In this document: positions 25,520 through 37,103 of the stretch, in pieces
How the letters are laid out: the number at the start of each line of letters is the position of its first letter
Numbering within the stretch: position 1 is the first letter of the stretch
Source: Benincasa hispida
Taxonomy: Eukaryota; Streptophyta; Magnoliopsida; Cucurbitales; Cucurbitaceae
Direction: 5' to 3'
Assembly (NCBI RefSeq): GCF_009727055.1
Contig: NC_052350.1
Span: forward strand, 24,569,330 to 24,633,329
Length of the DNA stretch: 64,000 bases
Position numbers and translations under genes: made by a program
The notes under the pieces: generated by a model
What the model saw: only the letters and a program-made list of their open reading frames with translations
Told to the model about the DNA's origin: nothing
The model's database searches: none

Positions 25520-27950
25520 TAATTTTGTTACATATAAACATACTTATTTGCAATTAAAACTATTAACTCATTAATAAATTATATGTAGCTAATTAATTAT
25601 CATTATGGTTAATATTTACGAGATTATTTTTTAATAATTATTATTAGGTTATCATTAATTAATTATAATTCATTAATTTGTAATCATAAAAATGTTATAT
25701 ACATTTTTCAAACTAATTTTGATTGTTTTATTAATTGATAAATCATAATTATATTAAATCATCAAATTGTTCCATCAACTTGTTGGATCAACCTTAGAGG
25801 GGTGAATAGGGTTTAATTAAACTTTTTTTTCTAAATTAATCCAATTAAACTAATTAATATACTTTTTATAAATAATAAGAAAACTCAATTTATACAACAA
25901 ATAAGATGACAAAAATGTGATAATTTATATTCTATCAAATTTTAGCAAATAAATAAGAACAAACTAAAACATACAATAAATTGCTTAAATTAATTGCAAA
26001 AATAAAAAGGAAAGAGTTAGAGAAGAAGACACCGTAATTTTTATAGTGGTTCGGTCAAACTCGATCTACTCCACTCCCAAGCGCCTCTAAGGAATTTGAA
26101 TAAAAATCTTTCCGATCTTTCCACGAATTAGACCTCAAACGGTTGCACCACCGCTCCTTTTACGGGTTCAAGAGCAAACCCGATCCTTTCCACGGTTTAG
26201 GATCAAACCGTTACAAATGTTGGAATTTTTGAAGAACACAATACAACTCTCATACAGTGGATTTACAAGTTTAAGCACTCAACAAGTTTATCCTCACAAT
26301 ACAATAACACTCTCTCAAGAATAAGATGAAAAGAAAAAAAAAATTGGGAACTTAGAGAGAGCAACAATGAACTTTTGAGTTTTGGAGAATTATGAAATGT
26401 AAAATTTGTCTTTTTAAAATTTGGAGAGGAAGATGGTTTATATAGAGATGAAAAATTTTTAGAAACCACAATTAATTTGGACCTTTGGATTTTAGAAAAA
26501 GAAAAATCAATGGTGGAGATTTTAAACTAAACTAGTCGTTAGATACAAACAAAATATAATATTAAATTCATTTTCTTTTTTAAATTAATCCAAAAAATAA
26601 AAAACATACCATATGTCAAAAACTAGCCGTTAGACACAAACATAAAATAATATTAAATTTATTTTCCTTTTAATTCATTTTTATTTTTAAATTTATTCTC
26701 TTTAAAGTCAATCCAAAAATAAAAAACATATCATGTGTAAAAAAACTAGCCGTTAAGACACAAACATAAAATAATATTAAATTTATTTTCCTTTTAAATT
26801 TCTTTTTAATTTCAATTTTTTTATTTTAAATCAATCCAGAAATCAAAAGTCCATCTTATGTTAATCTGTTAATGATCCACCATTCAACCAATATGCTGCC
26901 ACATGTCTACATGCAAATGATCTGGTTATGTCCACCACGGTTATTTCTCTATAAAACTTGTTTCGGTCATATCGTCTTTGTTTAGCTCCGATTTGAGTGA
27001 TTTAAGAAGGTGTTGGAATCGTTGTTCCGAGCTCTATGCTATGGACATATTAAAACACTAAAGATTTTCAGTAATTAAAAATTGAGTTGTTATCATCAAA
27101 CATTGATTGATTAATTAATTAAAATTAATTAATTTAAGATTAAGGGCCAAAAAGCCAACAATCTCCGATGATGACAAACCATTCAAGAAAAATAGCTTGA
27201 AATACATGTAACCATATGTAGCACATAATAAAATTCAACATATCACCATAAAGTCATTATTGAAATTTACTAAAAAATATAAATTCTCCCCCTAATTAAT
27301 ACAATCAAAATCATCCCTAATTAATACAATCAAAATCATAAAAAATTTATAGTATATTTTTCTTAACTTCTCCCCCTTTGGAATCATCAAAAAGAATAAT
27401 TAAGAAAAATTTAGAACTACATAAATGTTTCCCTTAAAAAACATGAACATAAATTTAGCACAAATCCCCTAAGAATATTTACATAATGTTTTCCATATCT
27501 CCCCCTATCAAAATGCTTTCTAAAAGATTTAACAAGTAAAATTATAAAATCAAGAGGCATCACAACGAATAATACCGAGCTTAAGCCTATTTTTGCAAAA
27601 GTTTTCTTCATTCAAAGGCTTAGTAAAAATATCCGCTAATTGATTATTAGAGCCTATAAATTCAAGAGTAATATTATCATTTTTCACATGCTCTCTAATA
27701 AAGTGATGTCTAATATCAATATGCTTAATCCTAGAATGATGTATAGGATTTTAGTCAAATTAATAGTACTAGTATTTATCACAAAATATAGGCACATTAT
27801 CAAACTTTAATTCAAAATCACAAGAGTTTGTTTCATCCAAGAATTTGAGCACAACAACTAGCAACTGCAATATTATTCGCTTCGGTAGTGGATAAGGCAA
27901 ACGAATTTTACTTTTTACTAAACAAGAAACTGAAGGAACTACCAAGAAAT
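23979..27950. other. Second copy of the ~4-kb false duplication
   Basis: It repeats 19983-23937 including the tandem arrays, the LTR A/B/C-type fragment (about 24887-25070), segment X with an AT run (about 25452-25516), the copia 3' LTR (25781-27160) and the RNase H end. It then continues without a break into the rest of pol, so this copy is probably the one joined correctly to the right. Confidence 0.85.
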
Positions 27951-28030
27951 TGACAAGTCCCATAGTACTCTTACGGTCAAGTAAACCTACTCGCAAAATC
28001 CGCATCGGAATATCCTACCAAATTAAAATT
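27500..28030 (-). pseudogene. Copia RNase H domain (decayed)
   Basis: Minus-strand pieces include DRKST followed by a degraded stretch and VPIFCD near 27790, matching the RNase H region of plant Ty1/copia polyproteins. The DRKST motif starts the domain near 27975. Reading frame changes near 27760 and 27840 break it. Confidence 0.8.
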
Positions 28031-29130
28031 CAACATTTCTAGGATACCATAGCCTAAATCAATAGTAAATCAAAGCAAATATTTAAAAATTCTTTTAACG
28101 CATGTAAATGTGATTTTCATAGGACAAGATTGAAATCTAGCAGAAGACATACACTAAACATAATATCGGGTCTACTAGCGGTTAAATAAAGTAAAGATCC
28201 AATCATACCTCTATCCACACACTTACCTTTTTCATCCTTGTCAAGCTTAGTGGATGTGCTCATAGGAGTTTTTGCAATTTACCTACATTGAATTTGAACC
28301 TTTTGAGCAAATCCTTTGAGCAAATCCCTTGTGTATTTTTCTTGACTTATTGAAAATACCATCCTTGAGTTGTTTGATTTGGAGTCCAAGAAGAAGCTAA
28401 GTTCTCCCATCATACTCATCTCAAATTCACTATGCATACACTTAGAAAATTCTCCACACAAGATGGATTAGTAGAACAAAAAATAATATCATCCACATAT
28501 ATTTGTACTAAAAGCATATCATTTTCTTTAGTTTTAATAAAAAGAGTAGTACCAATTTTACCCATTTTAAATCCATTCTCAAGCAATAAATTACTAAGTC
28601 TATCATACCAAGCTCTTGGAGTTTATTTTAAGCCTTAAAGAGCCTTTTTCAACTTATAGACATGATTATGAAAATCAAAAACTTTCAAACCCCGGAGGTT
28701 GTTCTACATAAACTTCCTCCATGATATAACCATTTAAAAAATGTACTTTTCACACTCCATTTGATACAAAATGAAATTCTTATAAGAAGCAAAAGCAAAC
28801 AGCTTCTAATCTAGCAACGGGTGCAAAATTTTTTCATAATCTATTCCTTCCTCTTCACAATAACCTTGAGCTACAAGTCTAGCTTTATTTCTAATGATAT
28901 TTCCATTTTCACTCCATTTTATTTCTAAAGACCCATTTAGTTCCAATTATAGAAGCATGAGAGGGTCTAGGGACTAACTCCCAAACTTTATTCCTTTCAA
29001 ATTGATTTAATTCTTCTTGCATAGCTAAAATCTAAAATTCATTCATTTCGGCATCTTTTAAAAAAATTTGGTTCAATTTGAAGAAATAAAAGCAAGATTA
29101 TTAAACATAGTAAGAGAGGAACGATTTTTA
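28030..29130 (-). pseudogene. Copia reverse transcriptase (decayed)
   Basis: Reading leftward from about 29020, frames give WELVPRP, GTKWVFRNK, LVAQGY, VYVEQPPGFE, the catalytic YVDD box (codons 28488-28499) and, at 28279-28461, EFEMSMMGEL with SQEKYTRDLL. These are in the normal order for the Ty1/copia RVT_2 domain. Stops and frame changes (for instance after the RNKME block near 28915) separate the motifs, so no functional enzyme is encoded although the catalytic box is still intact. Confidence 0.85.
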
Positions 29131-29275
29131 ACACCTTGTTCGGGATCACCAAGAATTAATTCTTTGGGATGGGAAGGACATACCTCAACTCTTTAAACAT
29201 GGATGAAGAACCAACTTCGTTCTTTTCAATTAAGCTCCCTCTTGCTTACTTAAAACAATTTTCTTGCCTTTGTCA

Positions 29276-29880
29276 CTAACAAGTAAATCTCCAAATTTCT
29301 TCTAAAACATCACTATAAATAGGCTCATTAGAAATAACATTGCAAGATTCATCAAATACTACATGCATAGATTTCTCAATTACTAAACTTCTTTTATTGA
29401 AAACTCTATAAGCTTTACTAGTAGAGGAATAGCCAAGGAAAATACCAACATCCGTCTTAGAATCAAAATTTTCAAGTTTTTCTTTGTTATTCAAAAATAA
29501 AACATTTTGCAATCAAAAACTTTGAAATAACAATATTTGGAATTTTGTTATGCCAAAATTTATAAGGAGTTTTATCCAAAGAAGATCTAATTAAAACTCT
29601 ATTTAAAAACATAAAAGCGATGTTAACGGCTTCTGCCCAGAAGTATGTAGGTAAACCATACTCATGCAACATTGATCTAGCAAATTCTTGCAAAGTGTGA
29701 TTTTTTCTTTCAACTACACCGTTTTGTTGAGGAGTTCTTTGGAGCGGAGAAATTATGAGAAAAACCATTTTCTTCACAAAAGTTTCAAAAGCATTGCTAT
29801 CAAATTCTCCTCCATGATCACTCCTAATTTTAGAAATCAAAAATCCTTTTTTATTTTGAACTCTTTTTACAAAAACTAGA
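29276..29880 (-). pseudogene. Copia integrase core and C-terminal part (decayed)
   Basis: The minus-strand frame 29487-29840 carries the integrase core signatures IRSDHGGEF and TPQQNGVVERKN followed by FWAEAV. A second frame, 29276-29512, continues with GIFLGYS and SKAYRVFN, the usual downstream region. The two overlap in different frames, so at least one frameshift lies near 29500. Upstream, the first catalytic Asp region (about 29880-30100) is not in a clean frame. Confidence 0.88.
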
Positions 29881-30079
29881 AAAGCTTTTCAAAGCATCAT
29901 CCTTATGTTTTAGCATCAAAACCCAAGTAAATCTTGAAAAATCATCAACTATCACAAAGGCATAGTAGTTCCCTCCAAAATTAGCAATTCTAGAAGGGCC
30001 AAATAAGTCCATGTGTAATAGTTGAAGGGGTCTAGTTGTAGAGATTACATTTTTAGATTTTGAAAGAGAACTTAGTTTG

Positions 30080-30480
30080 CTTACCTATTTGACAAGCCAT
30101 CACAAACTTTGTCTTTTTTCAATTTAAATTTGGGAAGACCTCTAACCAAAGAATTCTTGGAAATATTTGAAATTAAGTGCATGCTAGCATGCCCTAGTCT
30201 TCTATGTCATAACCAAAAATCATTATGCAAAGCCGATAAACATTTTATCATTAATAGGACAATCATTCAAATCAATAATATAAACATTTTCATCTCTATT
30301 TCCAACAAATATAACTTTCTATCACTAGCATTTTCAATGATGCAATTTTTTTTATCAAACACAACTCTAAAAGTCTTATCACACAATTGACTAATACTAA
30401 GTAAATCGTGCTTCAAACCATCAACCAAAAGTACATTTTTAATTAAAAATAGAAGATTCATTACCTATACTACCTTTACC
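30080..30480 (-). pseudogene. Copia GAG-pre-integrase / post-protease region
   Basis: Frame 30267-30461 gives VLLVDGLKHDLLSISQLCD, the conserved block that follows the copia protease. Downstream, near 30150-30220, W-L-stop-H-R-R-L-G-H-A-S is readable, where the stop (plus-strand TCA at 30207-30209) replaces the usual Trp of the zinc-binding pre-integrase motif. This is a clear single-base nonsense change. Confidence 0.8.
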
Positions 30481-31099
30481 AATTATTTTACCTTTCTTGT
30501 TATCACCAAAGGTTACAAGACCTCCATCCTTTTTGGAGAGAGAGACAAACTTGGATGGGTCCCCATCATGTGCCTCGAGCAACCACTATCCAAGTACCAC
30601 TTGTTTTTTCTTAGAGGCTTTCAAACAAACCTACAAACCCAAATATTCAAGTTTGATTCTTTGGTACCCACACTTGTTTGGGTCCTAGATGGTTAGCATT
30701 GAACAAACGTGGAATCCATTTCATTTTAGCATAGATATTTAAGGCATTGGGATTTAGACAGTAACAAGAATAAGTTGTATGTACAAACTTGCCACAATGA
30801 GAAACAAACAACATTATGCAAAGATTTATCTCTTACAACAAATTTATGCACTCTACTTTCTTGGAGAAATTATTCTTTGGAGCATTGTGAAACTTTGCCC
30901 TTTGAGAAAATTTCTTCTTGGAGAAGTAGTATGAGCCATTATTTCAATTTAAAACACTTAGGTCTAATATGGCCTTCAACACCACAATAATGACATATAG
31001 GCACAAAGTTAGATTTAACATGCTTAGACACAACCTTAGGCATATTAAGCTTAGACATATTATGAGATGCTTTAACAAAGATAGTTTTTAGAACTTGAA

Positions 31100-31790
31100 G
31101 GAGTAGAACATTCATCAATATAGCCTAAACCTCTTTTATCACCAAAAGGCTTGTCTACTTCAATTATCTTGTCTAATCTTTGAAGCACCTATTATTCAAC
31201 TCTTTAATAGATTCTTTAGCCTTATCAAGTTCTTGCAAAACACTAAATTCCTTTTCTTTGAGTAATTTAATCAAATTATCTTTTTCACAACTATCATGCT
31301 CAAGAAATTTAACTTTGTCAAAGCAAACATTTTTTCTCATCGCAATCAAAAGCATGCTTGTCACAAGAGATATTCATTTCATCAATATGCATAGCATCAT
31401 GCTCATTCTCTTTTAAGTAAGCAATTTCTTCAAGTAAAGATTTATTTTTATTAGATAAAAACATTGTATTTCTTTTTAAGCACAACATAACTTAGAACTA
31501 AGCTTTTCTAAATCATTTGCATATTTTCAAAAGTTTCATACAATTCATTATAAGAAAGAGGTTCTAGAGTTACCTCATCATTTTGTTCATCCTCTTTGTC
31601 ACTATAGCCATGAAGCAAAAATTGGCCATCTTCTCATTATCACTCCCACTTTCGCTTTCATCGCTATCATCCCAAGTAGCTTTCATTGCTTTCTTCTTGA
31701 TTTCTTGGATGATTTGAGAAAAGGACAATCGGTTCTAATATGACCCGGCTTCTTGCATTCAATAGCATATTACCTCATCCTTTTTTCTTT
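31100..31790 (-). pseudogene. Copia gag C-terminal part: zinc knuckle and coiled coil
   Basis: Near 31735-31775 the minus strand reads CKKPGHIRTDCPF, the core of a gag CCHC zinc knuckle; an extra base before it breaks the frame to the first cysteine. Further along, 31173-31364 gives a lysine/glutamate-rich segment with LIKLLKEKEFSVLQELDKA, a likely coiled coil found downstream of the knuckle in SIRE-like copia gags. Confidence 0.7.
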
Positions 31791-31919
31791 TGACTTTTTG
31801 ACTCTTTTTGGTTGGAGAGATGCTTCTTGAATTGCTTCTTTCTCTTGATGAAGTTCTTCTATACTTACGTGAAAGATAGGCAACATTCATCTTCATCAAG
31901 GTCATTTTCATCTTGGGAG

Positions 31920-32700
31920 TCAACTTCTAAAGAGATGGTCCTTTAAAGCTATACTCTTTCTTCTTTTTCTTACGCCATCCTCCATGTTTTTCTTGATCTT
32001 TATCTCATGCGTCAACAACGAGCCCATGAGTTCATCAATGGAGAGAGATTTGAGATCCTTTGCCTCTTGAATGGCGGTGACTACTTGGGATGATAGCGAT
32101 GAAAGCGAAAGTGGGAGCCCTAAACAATTTAGGCAAATACCACAATAGCTTGAGAAGATAAAGAAGCTATTCAGGGCCAAAAATACCATTTGTCCCAAGT
32201 CCTTTGAAAGTGAATGAGTTCATCAATGGAGAGAGATTCATTTTCAATTGCTTAGGCAAATACCACAATAGCTTCTTTATCTTCTCAAGATTTGAGTACT
32301 TTTTCCCAAGTCCTTCTAAAGCATTGACAATGTTAATAAATCTAATGAACATATCGGAAATAGCTTCATTTTCATCAATTTTAAACATTTCATATTGATG
32401 AACTAACATGTCAATCTTTGTTTCTTTTACTTGACTAGTTCCTTCATGAGTAATTTCCAATTTATCCCATATCTCTTTAGCGGTTTTGCAAATAGACACT
32501 CTATTATATTCAACTTCATTCAAAGCACAAAATAAGCAATTAATAGCTTTGGCATTTAAAGATCATGTTTTCTTTTCATTTATTGATCATTCCTCCTTAG
32601 GTTTTATAGTGCTAACACCATCAACATCTTTTGTTGAAATTTTAAAACCTTCCTCAACAATATCCAATAAATCATAATCAATAGAAAGCAAGAAAAATCT
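31920..32700 (-). pseudogene. Copia gag (UBN2-type) remnant, rearranged
   Basis: Frame 32167-32523 has AKEIWDKLEITHEGTSQVKE and the MLVHQYEMFK block, the signature of the UBN2 gag domain of Ty1/copia elements. The downstream part (about 31920-32240) is scrambled: short segments occur in both direct and inverted order, such as GATGATAGCGATGAAAGCG at about 32090 and its reverse complement near 31655. The start of gag (32524-32850) is not in one frame. Confidence 0.8.
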
Positions 32701-32851
32701 CATTCTATTTTTTCAATAACTATAATTAGTACCATTAAACAAATGAGGCTTTGTAATAGATTGACTATCGGTAAAAGGGATAAAACCTAAAGTTGTCATA
32801 GCTCAAAAATAATTAAGTTTATCAAGAAATAAATATTTCAAGAAGAACAAA

Positions 32852-32865
32852 CCACTCTGATACCA
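32852..32865 (-). other. Primer binding site of the copia element
   Basis: On the minus strand TGGTATCAGAGTGG lies two bases inside the 5' LTR. It matches the 3' end of initiator tRNA-Met, the usual primer of plant copia elements. Confidence 0.85.
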
Positions 32866-32867
32866 AT

Positions 32868-34253
32868 TGTTGGATTAATATGGAAACCCTAGAGGGGGTG
32901 AATAGGGTTTAATTAAACTTTCTTTTCTAAATTAACCCAATTAAACTAATTGATACACTTTTTATAAATAATAAGAAAAATTCAATTTATGAAACAAATA
33001 AGATGACAAAAATGTGGTAATTTAATTATATCAAATTTTAGTAAATAAATAAGAACAAACTAAAACATACAATATATTGCTTAAATTAATTGCAAAAATA
33101 AAAAAGGAAAGAGTTAGAGAAGAAGACACCGTAATTTTTATAGTGGTTTGGTCAAACTCGATCTACTCCACTCCCCAAGCGCCTCTTGGGAATTTGAATA
33201 AAATCTTTCCGACTCTTTCCACGAATTAGACCTCAAACGGTTGCACCACCGCTCCTTTTACGGGTTCAAGAGCAAACCTGATCCTTTCCACGGTTTAGGA
33301 TCAAACCGTTACAAATGTTGGAATTTTTGAAGAACACAATACAACTCTCACTAGAGTGGATTTACAAGTTTAAGCACTCAACAAGTTTATTCTCACAATA
33401 CAATAACACTCTCTCAAGAATAAGATGAAAAGAAAAAAAAAATTGGGAACTTAGAGAGAGCAACAATGAAACTTCTGAGTTTTGGAGAATTATGAAATGT
33501 AAATTTTGTTTTTTTTTAAAATTTGGAGAGGAAGATGGTTTTATATAGAGATGGAAAAATTTTTAGAAACCACAATTAATTTGGACCATTCGGCTTTGGA
33601 AAAGAAAAATCAATGGTGGAGATTTTAAACTAAACTAGTAGTTAGATACAAACAAAATATAATATTAAATTTCTTTTCTTTTGAAATTCATTTTCTTTTT
33701 AAAATTAATCCAAAAAAAAAAAAAAAACATACAATGTGTCAAAAACTAGCCGTTAGACACAAACATAAAATAATGTTAAATTCATTTTCTTTTTAAATTT
33801 ATTCTCTTTAAAGTCAATCCAAAAATATATACCATGTGTAAAAAAAACTAACCGTTAGACACAAATATAAAATAATATTAAATTTATTTTCCTTTTAAAT
33901 TTCTTTTAAATTTCAATTTTTTTTATTTTAAATCAATCCAAAAATCAAAAGTGATATGTTAATCTCTTAATGATCCACCATTCGTTGCCACATGTCTACA
34001 TACAAATGGTCTGGTTATGTCACGTCATCCACCACGTTATTTTTTCTATAGACTTGTTTCGGTCATATCGTCTTCGTTTTAGCTCCGATTTAAGTGATTC
34101 AAAAGGTATTGGAATCGTTGTTCCTCTACTCTATGGACATATTAAAATACTAAGATTTGCAGTAATTAAAATTTGAGTTTGTTATCATCAAAACATTGAT
34201 TAATTAATTAATTAAAATTAATTAATTTGAGATTAAGGGCCAAAAAGCCAACA
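32868..34253 (-). repeat. Copia 5' LTR (right copy)
   Basis: 1,386 bp from TGTTGGATTAATATGG to AAAAAGCCAACA, colinear with the left LTR and diverged from it by many substitutions and indels. That points to an old insertion. Confidence 0.88.
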
Positions 34254-34258
34254 AAACT

Positions 34259-34457
34259 ATGTAATCATGTAACTTTAGTTATAAATTATCCATTTTACAA
34301 ATACTTGTAAGTAATAACTTACTTAGTTAATATTATTATTTGATAATGAAATAATTAATTTTACTCAAAACTTTTAATTGAATTTATTGTTTATCAAAAA
34401 ATCTATTAAAACTTTATAGAAGTGTCATGATTAATTTTATAAATTACATACAAGTAT
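34259..34457 (+). repeat. Segment X, copy 2, right part
   Basis: It matches 14384-14588 (ATGTAATCATGTAACTTTA onwards) and then diverges. Confidence 0.6.
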
Positions 34458-36003
34458 AATTACACTATTTAAGCATGAATGGACGATGGACGACAACGAC
34501 ACACGTGTGGGGAAATATCTTTTACTCCTACTCTTATCACTTTTACAAAACCACTACAAGCCCCTAGAAGTGGTCTTATATACCCTCTAACCACTCTTTA
34601 ATTCTCCAATGTGGGACAAGTAAAAAATGCAACTCCCCTACTCCCCTATAATTGTAGGGGAGTTAATTGATTAAAATTAAAATAGCTTATTTAATTTGAT
34701 TAAATCAAATAATAATTTATTTATTATTTTATTTAATTAATCAAATATAACATATTTAACTAAATATATATTTAAATCATATTCAAATATAATTTTCTCT
34801 CATGACCTAAAGTTTTTATAGCAATTTCATTTACATTAACCTTTAACCTATAATTTTAATATGAATCTCATCCATATTATTTAGCTTATAGTTTTAACAT
34901 GAATCTCATTCATATTATTTAATCTCTCATATTATATAGTTTAATTTTGAATATAAAGTCATCAGACTTCTTATTCTGCTAGTCTACCTTAGCCTCGGCT
35001 TGGCCTCAGATCTGCTCTCTTGGCCTCGTCCCCTGAAGGACAAGGCTTTGTTTTGTCAATACACCTCTTTGATACGTTTCCGACATTCTCTACATTGCTT
35101 CAACTAGTTGTCACCACTCCGTAGTTTGTTTTGACCTCCCTTTAAAAGGGCTTTTCCTTCCTTTTGGGAACTATTGTTCCTCATCTAAGTTATCTTCAAA
35201 TAATTTCAGGATTTGTCCCAAATCGCTCTCCATGCCGTTAATCTTCTTTTTTAGAGCCACAATTTTCTCCTCTTCCTCTGCCTTTGGTGGTTGAAGCAGA
35301 AACAGGCTTTGAATAGGCTAATTATTTTTTAATTGGCTGACAGTTCTTCGGAACAACCTTTCTTGGTAAGAATCCTTCTTCTCTTAATTATTCGATAACG
35401 CATGTTTTCCACAAACGACGCCAAATGATAAAATCGAATTCACTTGCTATCATGTGCTGCCAATGGTAAATTTGTAATTTAGTGAAGAAATTATCTACAA
35501 AATAATCAAGGATAAGATATCCCATTATCTAAATTACAAAATTGGTCAATAGCCTCTCTATTTAGCAATTTAACATATTTCTTTAAATTATCAATTTAAA
35601 AAAAGTTTGAAAAAAAATCGTGTTTTATTAAAATCTTCTAGAAGCACATAAGCATACATAAAACTCAATCAATCAAATTTCTAATTAAAGTTCAAACTAA
35701 AACTTTCCCATTTTACATTTTAAAAAAATATTCTTTTTTTTTCTATAAAGAAGTTAAACCTAAATAGACTCGATAATTAAAATGGCAGGATCAAATATGT
35801 AGTTTCACATAAATAAAATTGGCCCACCATGGAAGTGAAGAAACTTAGGCAGCAAGCTATAATATAGGCACACTAATAACAAGCCGCTTTTCGTGTCAAA
35901 AAAAAAAAAGAAAAAAAGAAAAGAAAAGAAAAAGAAGCCATTTTCATGGAGCAATTATGCGTGTCAATGGGCTTAGCGCAGCAGCAGCGCAATGGTGAAA
36001 TGA
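34458..36003. other. Intergenic region upstream of the LEUNIG-like gene
   Basis: AT-rich sequence with a purine-only run (about 35898-35936). On the minus strand around 35165-35310 a short frame reads PPKAEEEEKIVALKKKING and ends LFEDNLDEEQ-stop. It looks like a charged coiled-coil gag-type remnant, a weak identification. No other gene was seen. The core promoter of the downstream gene should lie near the right end but no convincing TATA box was picked. Confidence 0.4.
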
Positions 36004-36191
36004 ATGAGGGATGGAAGAAAGAGGAATCCGACTAAAACCCATTTTTCAATTGTTTATATTCCTTCAAAAAGCGCTTTCCAAACCCCTTTTCTCGAAACCC
36101 AAGAGAGATTTTCTGAGTATTATTATTTGTCGACTGGAACTCTTGCTCGAGGACTTCTCTTGTTCCTGCTGGAGCAAATAATACTGTAATC

Positions 36192-37070
36192 ATGTCCCAA
36201 GCTATGTTAGACGATGTTCATAAAATGCAAGTACAATGCACCTGAGTTCTACTGTTGCAGTACCATATTCCATGTTTTTTATTTTCTTTGATTTGTTCTT
36301 TTGTCTTTGTGCTTCGTTGAATCTTTATGAGCTTCATTCAAGAGTATAAACTTTTGATTTTATATGGTGGGGTTTGTTTTCTACTGATTCAGATGTCGTA
36401 TTATGGCTTCCTCTGGCTCTGCCCTGTATTAGACCAAGGAACTCGTTTTGCACCCATTTTGAATATTTATTTGTTGGCCTTTTGAAAAGGGCATTTCGCC
36501 CATTCTATTTTGTTTTTTGTTTTTTTCCCTTTCTTTGTGGAGATGGGTTTCGAATCTACTCAATAATGGCTGACCATTTGTTGGCTGCCTCTTGAACACT
36601 CGATTCCACCTGGTATTGTTCTGTTCTTGAAGTCTGTGCTCTCATCGCTTTTGAGGGATAACCTTTTTGGTTGGTTTGTTTGCTTGTTGAGTTGGTGGGT
36701 ACTTTGGAGCTCTAAGGTTCCTAGGCATCAGAGGACTAAACGACTTGTAACAGTACTCGAGACTTTTCATCTTGCTGTTTGACATGAAGTTTCTGTTTCT
36801 TTTCTGTGAACGTGTAGAAATATTAATTTGGAACTATAGTATTATATATTTATATGTTATTGGCAGTCGACCAGTGAATGAGTTCTTATGATGAGAGACA
36901 AATAACAGTGATGCATATCTTAAAATGATTAAACATAAGAGGTGAGGAATTTGAACAACAGTTTGTTGTTTCAGTAAACGAGAGTATAGAATATATTATT
37001 GCTGAAACTGATAAGACTCTTTCGTTCAACCTGTCAGTTTTATTTTTTTATTTAATCTCATACTTCTGCC

Positions 37071-37103
<33 letters not shown>

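Larger units (their letters stand above)
21790..34253 (-). mobile_element. Decayed Ty1/copia retrotransposon (SIRE-like)
   Basis: A full element with both LTRs (21790-23158 and 32868-34253), perfect target duplications AAACT (21785-21789 and 34254-34258), a tRNA-Met-type primer site beside the right LTR, and gag, protease-region, integrase, reverse transcriptase and RNase H remnants in the Ty1/copia order on the minus strand. The intact target is seen in X copy 1 (CCATCAAACTATG). The apparent 12.5 kb includes about 4 kb of assembly duplication (about 23971-27960), so the real element is near 8.5 kb. Every coding domain has frameshifts or stops, so it is not autonomous. A SIRE/Maximus-like lineage is suggested by gag and terminal features and is tentative. 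Confidence 0.9.
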
